Positions 8,511-12,471 of a stretch of 12,471 nt of DNA are shown piece by piece. Both the position numbers and the translations under genes were made by a program. Positions within the stretch are counted from its first letter, which is position 1. Every line of letters begins with the position of its first letter. Under the pieces are notes generated by a model. It did not search any database and was not told the DNA's origin. It saw only the letters and a list, made by a program, of their open reading frames with translations. The stretch comes from Cephalothrix spiralis (lineage: Eukaryota; Nemertea; Palaeonemertea; Archinemertea; Cephalotrichidae), in assembly GCA_032353305.1 (NCBI GenBank), contig JAUCNG010263297.1, positions 1 to 12,471 on the forward strand, written 5' to 3'.

Positions 8511-8924
8511 ATAGATGTTGTTAACCATTTAATAAAGGCATCTAAACAGTAAATAAAATCTCGGCAAATAACCTTCATCAATTATATCAAAATAACTGCA
8601 TTGTAATGCACTCCAAAATTATAATATAAAATAATATAATACAGCACAGATTTTTAGCTCACGACTTCGGCGATCTCCCGGTGCTCCTTGAAAATATAAT
8701 TTAAAAAATCTAAACTGATGTCAGTGATCATTGTCCATTGCTCAAAATGCCATGCATGAAAATGCTTTTTTAATCCTTAATTTTCAAACAAACTCTCGTC
8801 TTGATTAGCTCGGCTCGGATCGGCGCTTCAAAATTTTGTCTCCATTTATCACTTTCTAGAGTCTGGAAGGGAGGGTCCTATTTATGATTTAACTTTGGCC
8901 ATTTAACGTTTACGATCGAAAATT
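8511..8924. other. Spacer between the two CGTGA blocks
   Basis: AT-rich, no open frame of note. GGCTCGGATCGGCGC near 8812 is a small GC-rich patch. Nothing is annotated. Confidence 0.4.
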
Positions 8925-9475
8925 GTGCCGATTCGTGATTCGTGAGTTTAGTCTTAAAAAGTTACGTGATTTGGACTCCCACAAATTCCCCTCAAATATA
9001 TGCATGCTATTTAACTTCTATAAATTAAGGCCTGGTCACTGGTCAGTGAGTGGTCACAACAGTTTTTATAATTGATCCTCAGTGTGCCCCAAGATTCCGA
9101 AGCGAGGCCTTATAATTTAAGCTAGAATTTCCTAAATTTCGTAAAATGAAGAAAACGGGGTTTTTAAATTATCTAACACCTTTTTTCAATGTTGCCAAAT
9201 TTACTTATCATGTGTTTATCTTCAACGAGGGGGGTAACGGGTTAAAATGTGCAGCGTGAAAGGGCTAAATTTGCACTACGTGCAACGAGATTTTAATTAA
9301 TTTTTTATCGTCGTGAAACGTGACAGTACCCCTCTGGCGTGCAACGTGAAAGCAAATTTGGTACTACGTGCTCCGTGATTTTAACTTTTTTAGTTTGTGT
9401 AATGTGTTTCCTCTCATTTCTTGAATAAGTCCGTGATTTCACGATTTTAAGTATTCCGTCCGTGCTCCGTCAAAG
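8925..9475. repeat. Cluster of CGTGA-type motifs, block 2, with an internal direct repeat
   Basis: Recurring words include GATTCGTGATTCGTGAG, TACGTGATTTGG, AGCGTGAAAGG, TCGTGAAACGTGAC, AACGTGAAAGC and TCCGTGATTT. Two copies of one block of about 58 bp start at 9251 and 9341, exactly 90 bp apart. Each runs GCAxCGTGAAAG, AAATTTG, ACTACGTGC, then a G(T/A)GATTTTAA word. No coding potential is seen. The motif style matches block 1, suggesting one element family. Confidence 0.55.
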
Positions 9476-9669
9476 TCCATTTTTAGGAAATCCCGATTTG
9501 TTATTGCGAGTTAATTAGCGATTGTGTTTAAATTGAATTATAGCGCCAGAAAAGAATTTGAATGCTAAAAAATTATTATTAACGAATTTTTATCAAAGCT
9601 GACACACTATAGTTAGAATATTATCACCGGCCGGAGGTCTCAAACCCGGAATTATTTTTTGCCTCTTTT

Positions 9670-9762
9670 GAGTTTCCTACACCTACGTTTATGTTTTTGG
9701 ATCATCCTACGCCAACGTTAGCGAAAAACCCTCATCCTACGCATAAGTTTTAAAAACCCTTG
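9670..9762. repeat. Degenerate short direct repeat, about 29 bp, three copies
   Basis: Three successive segments begin with TCCTAC followed by a C-x-ACGTT or CATAAGTT word: about 9675, 9704 and 9733. The second and third each end in AAAACCCT/C. They immediately precede the 63-bp array region. No function is visible. Confidence 0.45.
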
Positions 9763-9903
9763 GGGACTCTCTTATATAAACATTTCAAACACCGAATTTT
9801 AATTCCCGCAACAATAATTGCACACGGCTCACAAAACCAGAAATTTCTAAATAACCCAATTTTTTATCATTTTGATTATTTACCTTTCACTCAATCTATC
9901 TTA

Positions 9904-10972
9904 TTACTTGTCTCGGTATATGGAAGAGGCTTCAAATTCCGATCCCCATGGGGAGGAGTCATTTTCAAGTGATGATTCAGCAGCTTGGTTACTGTGGGAT
10001 GTACTTCTTCCATATACCGAGTCATTATCTGGTGATGATCCAAATGCTTGGTTTCTGTGGAATGTACTACTTTCATTTGCCGAGTCATTCTCAAGTGATG
10101 ATTCAACAGCTTGGTTACTGTGGGATGTTCTACTTTCATTTTCCGAGTCATTATCAAGTGATGATTTAAAAGCTTGGTTACTGTGGGATGTACTTATTCC
10201 ATATACCGAGTCATTATCTAGTGATGATCGAAATGCTTGGTTTCTGTGGAATGTAGGCCTACTACTTTCATTTGCCGAGTCATTCTCAAGTGATGATTCA
10301 ACAGCTTGGTTACTGTGGGATGTTCTACTTTCATTTGCCGAGTCTTTATCTAGTGAGGATCCAAAAGCTTGGTTAATGTGTGGTCTATGGCTATTTCTTC
10401 CATATACCGAGTCATTATCTAGAAATGATCCAAATGCTTGGTTTCTGTGGGATCTTCTTCCATATACCGAGTCATTATCTAGTGATGATCCAAAAGCTTG
10501 GTTACTGTGTAGTCTATTTCTTCCATATTCCGAGTCATTATCTAGAAATGATCCAAAAGCATGGTTTCTGTGGAATGTTTTTCTTCCATATACCAAGTCA
10601 TTATCTGGTGATGATCCAAAAGTTTGGTTTGTGTCGGATGTACTTATTGTATAAACCGAGACAATATCTGGTGATGATCCAAAAGCGTGGTTTCTGTGGA
10701 ATGAAATACTTGCATTTGCCGAGTCATTCTCTAGTGATGATGTACTTCTTGCATATATCGATATCGAGTCATTATCTAGTGATGATTCAAAATCTTGGTT
10801 ACTGTGGGATGAAATACTTGCATTTGCCGAGTCATTCTCAAGTGATGATTCAACAGCTTGGTTACTGTGGGATGTTCTACTTTCATTTGCCGAGTCATTA
10901 TCAAGTGATGATTCAACAGCTTGGTTACGGTGGGAAGTATTACCTGCATTTGCCGTCGGTGCCTTGGATTTT
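9904..10972 (-). CDS. Candidate terminal exon of a 21-residue-repeat protein (partial, unrecognised)
   Basis: The minus strand is open for 355 codons from a plausible acceptor (TTACATTTTTACAG, AG at 10974-10973) to tandem TAA codons at 9906-9901. The exon starts with one base of a split codon, then KSKAPT, then 16 repeats of about 21 residues such as VYGRSTSHSNQA/ESSLENDS. It ends in a non-repeat tail SPWGSEFEASSIYRDK. The product would be rich in Ser, Asn, Asp, His and Gly, soluble and probably disordered. Frame closure by TAA near 10997 and lack of an ATG mean an upstream exon is required; I could not identify it. In favour: no stop in 16 units and all indels divisible by three. Against: no known domain, no AATAAA nearby and no proven partner exon. 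It could be a non-coding minisatellite. Confidence 0.4.
9912..9926. repeat. Inverted copy of an array segment at the array edge
   Basis: CTCGGTATATGGAAG here is the exact reverse complement of CTTCCATATACCGAG at 10007-10021 in array unit 1 and of the same segment in several later units. The array therefore ends on one side with a small inverted fragment of itself. Confidence 0.8.
9956..10954. repeat. Tandem array, 16 units of a 63-bp repeat
   Basis: Units start at 9956, 10019, 10082, 10145, 10208, 10277, 10340, 10409, 10469, 10532, 10595, 10658, 10721, 10766, 10829 and 10892. Most are 63 bp; the exceptions are 69 (units 5 and 7), 60 (unit 8) and 45 (unit 13), all multiples of three. Each unit opens with GAGTCATT or a close variant and contains GATGAT and TGGTT. 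Units 1-3 and 4-6 correspond one to one, a 189-bp higher-order duplication. Confidence 0.95.
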
Positions 10973-10979
10973 CTGTAAA

Positions 10980-11460
10980 AATGTAAATTCGTTTATAATT
11001 TTATAATTGCAGTCGTATTTTTTCTCTCAACAAAATCGAGTACAAAATGAACCAAAACTTCATAATAATGCTTCACAGCGCCTAAAATCGGCAGATTATA
11101 CAGGGGGTTGGGGTTCAAAATTGCCTGGAAAACAGCTTAATGCATGCAGGGTGTTGACTTTTTAGGAGTTTCAAGTAGACTGAATTGCTGACAACATTAT
11201 AAAAAATGCATAGGGGTAGGTGCCCCAGGGCAAGCGCTGGATGGCCCTCAAAATTCGGATTTTTTCAATTTGTTGCCAAAAGTTGTAAAAATGGGGGAAA
11301 ATAGCGGAGGCAAGGAGCCAATGGTGCAAATGCATTTTAATATATATTTTTAAGACCGAATTTTAAACAAAATGGTTCAACGATAATGATTTTTGACGAC
11401 TTTCGGATTTATCACGGATGTATGGGGTTAGGTCGACCTAACACTCCACACATCTAAAAT
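10980..11460. other. Unassigned region right of the 63-bp array
   Basis: No gene is supported. On the minus strand two short frames were examined as possible upstream exons for the repeat protein: one from ATG near 11063 beginning MKFWFILYS, and one from ATG near 11336 beginning MHLHHWLL. The first has GT donors in the right phase but weak context; neither is convincing. Confidence 0.4.
11427..11442. repeat. Perfect 16-bp palindrome
   Basis: GTTAGGTCGACCTAAC equals its own reverse complement over all 16 bases. A palindromic protein-binding site, a repeat end or chance are all possible. Confidence 0.6.
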
Positions 11461-11461
11461 T

Positions 11462-11645
11462 CTCAGCCAACCAGCAGCAAGTATTTTACTATATTTTTAC
11501 TATGATTTTTCGTTCATGATCAGTAGTAAATTCAGCCAATCAGAAGCAAGTTCTAAATTCAGCCAATCAGGAGCAAGTAGTAAGTTCTTCTGACACGTGA
11601 CTCCTACGTCAATATGTTGTAGGCCAATTAAATTGTATGATAGGG
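11462..11645. promoter_or_regulatory. CCAAT-like direct repeats with bZIP/bHLH-like sites; possible promoter
   Basis: Three related segments carry CAGCCAAYCAG-x-AGCAAGT: 11464-11482, 11533-11551 and 11560-11578. The last two form a 27-bp tandem pair. CAGCCAATCAG fits the NF-Y CCAAT-box consensus. Close by are ACACGTGACTC near 11593, CTACGTCAATA near 11606, GGCCAATTAAA near 11622 and GGATGACGTGTC near 11643. Clustered CCAAT, E-box and CRE-like words are typical of promoters, but no adjacent first exon is identified, and the segments could simply be a diverged repeat. Confidence 0.35.
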
Positions 11646-12471
11646 ATGACGTGTCTTAATTCATGCAGAATAATTTGTATGCAAAATTCAGTGTCGTAAA
11701 AGGTCGTAAATGATGGTATCTGAAATGCAAGGTCAAATACCCTTGTTTCATCGAGACGCATGCTTTTTTCCAAATTATAGCCGCCAGAGTGCCCTTTTGG
11801 TGGCTGACATTTTTTCTGGTCCCTTTCGAGACCCTCCAGCTTTGTCGCCAGCTGATATTCTGGTTTTGATAGTATTGAAATGAAAGCCTTTAAAACATTT
11901 GAAAAGAAGAAGAAGAAAAATGAGACCAAAATTATATTGATTTTTTCTCTCAATTTTCTCCCGTTTTTTACCAAAACATTGGCTCCTGGTATAGAATCAT
12001 TTTTTGGATGCATCATGTTACTCCATATAATATATCTGTAAACAATTTTACCTTTCTACATTCATCCATATCAGAGATCTAAGGGGGGTGGCGAATCAGC
12101 CCCCACCTCATTAGCTTCGAGCTAAAAAAGCCGTCCAGGATTATATAGTCTGTTCACTCATAAGCTTAGAGCATTTAAGAATCATTTAAGAATGGTCGAG
12201 TGATTCATCGGTATGGTCTGACGCACTCTCACATGCATGGTTACTCTTCCGATGAAATCTGAAATCAATTGACCGACCACTGTTTCGTTTTATAGTAAAA
12301 ATAAATCATGTAATTTTTTTTAAATCCTTTTTGTGGTATTTAAAAAAATTTAAGATGTTTTAGATTATCTTGGATCTAATTTTCTAATTATAACGCATTT
12401 TGAATTATATTTCTGCGATTAGTTTCACCAAAAATAAAATATTTGCAGTAGAATTTTCAGACTGTACATTT
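11646..12471. other. Right-end region, no gene supported
   Basis: AT-rich DNA. The minus strand is open for 135 codons from 12016 to 11609, but a run of Phe comes from a GAAGAAGAA microsatellite near 11905 and the rest resembles no family I know. Small structures: TTAGCTTCGAGCTAA (12111-12125, 6-bp stem), GGGGG/CCCCC around 12083-12107, and a doubled CATTTAAGAAT at about 12173-12194. Confidence 0.45.

Noticed and set aside
9872-10654. Plus-strand 260-codon open frame through the 63-bp array (ESLSSDD…AWLLWDV repeats)
   Set aside because: It stops inside unit 11 although the same repeat continues for five more units. The product alternates acidic and strongly hydrophobic patches without a plausible fold. 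The minus frame stays open through all units.
10380-11006. Plus-strand 208-codon open frame through the array (…FHIPSHYLVMIQ… repeats)
   Set aside because: The same frame is closed by a stop in unit 4, so it is not kept across the array; it is a by-product of unit lengths divisible by three.
11609-12016. Minus-strand 135-codon open frame
   Set aside because: Contains a Phe run from a GAAGAAGAA microsatellite, has no recognised motif, and lies in AT-rich DNA; likely chance.
1-12471. CRISPR array, bacterial operon or ribosomal RNA
   Set aside because: The spliced gene, polyadenylation signal and SINE point to an animal genome; the only regular array is 63-bp without unique spacers, and no rRNA-like sequence is seen.

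Overview
The window reads as nuclear DNA of an animal, most likely a marine invertebrate. It is AT-rich, has a spliced gene with GT-AG introns, a tRNA-derived SINE, a foldback element with inverted ends and a coding-looking minisatellite. I cannot name the species or phylum from the sequence.

The left 7.4 kb is one complete minus-strand gene for a secreted chymotrypsin-fold (S1) serine protease. I rebuilt it from six coding exons: 7312-7241, 5160-4922, 4262-4132, 2484-2299, 1708-1536 and 742-578. All five introns are GT-AG with phases 0, 2, 1, 1, 0, and the joined CDS is 966 nt (321 residues plus stop). It has a signal peptide, a propeptide Cys, the activation site R49|VLGG, the triad H101/D158/S270, and eight cysteines that fit four standard disulfides. 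A TATA-like box lies upstream of the start codon and an AATAAA just after the stop. The enzyme is atypical. The C191-C220 disulfide is missing on both sides. The S1 pocket has Gly at 189 and Asp at 226, the reverse of trypsin, and S214-W215 is replaced by W-Y.

Its introns hold mobile DNA. Intron 3 has a tRNA-derived SINE (about 3772-4075). Intron 2 has a run of short palindromes (4452-4551). Intron 1 has a foldback element (5785-6763) whose interior carries two diverged copies of one block around a GTTGCCTAGCAACC motif.

From 8.3 to 9.5 kb is non-coding DNA full of CGTGA-type motifs. From 9904 to 10972 is a 16-unit, 63-bp tandem array. Every unit length is a multiple of three. The minus strand is open through all 16 units, preceded by a plausible splice acceptor and ended by tandem TAA codons. 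It may be the last exon of a Ser/Asn/Asp-rich repeat protein; the plus-strand frames across the array are broken by stops. The right end has a cluster of CCAAT-like direct repeats, a 16-bp palindrome and otherwise unassigned AT-rich DNA.
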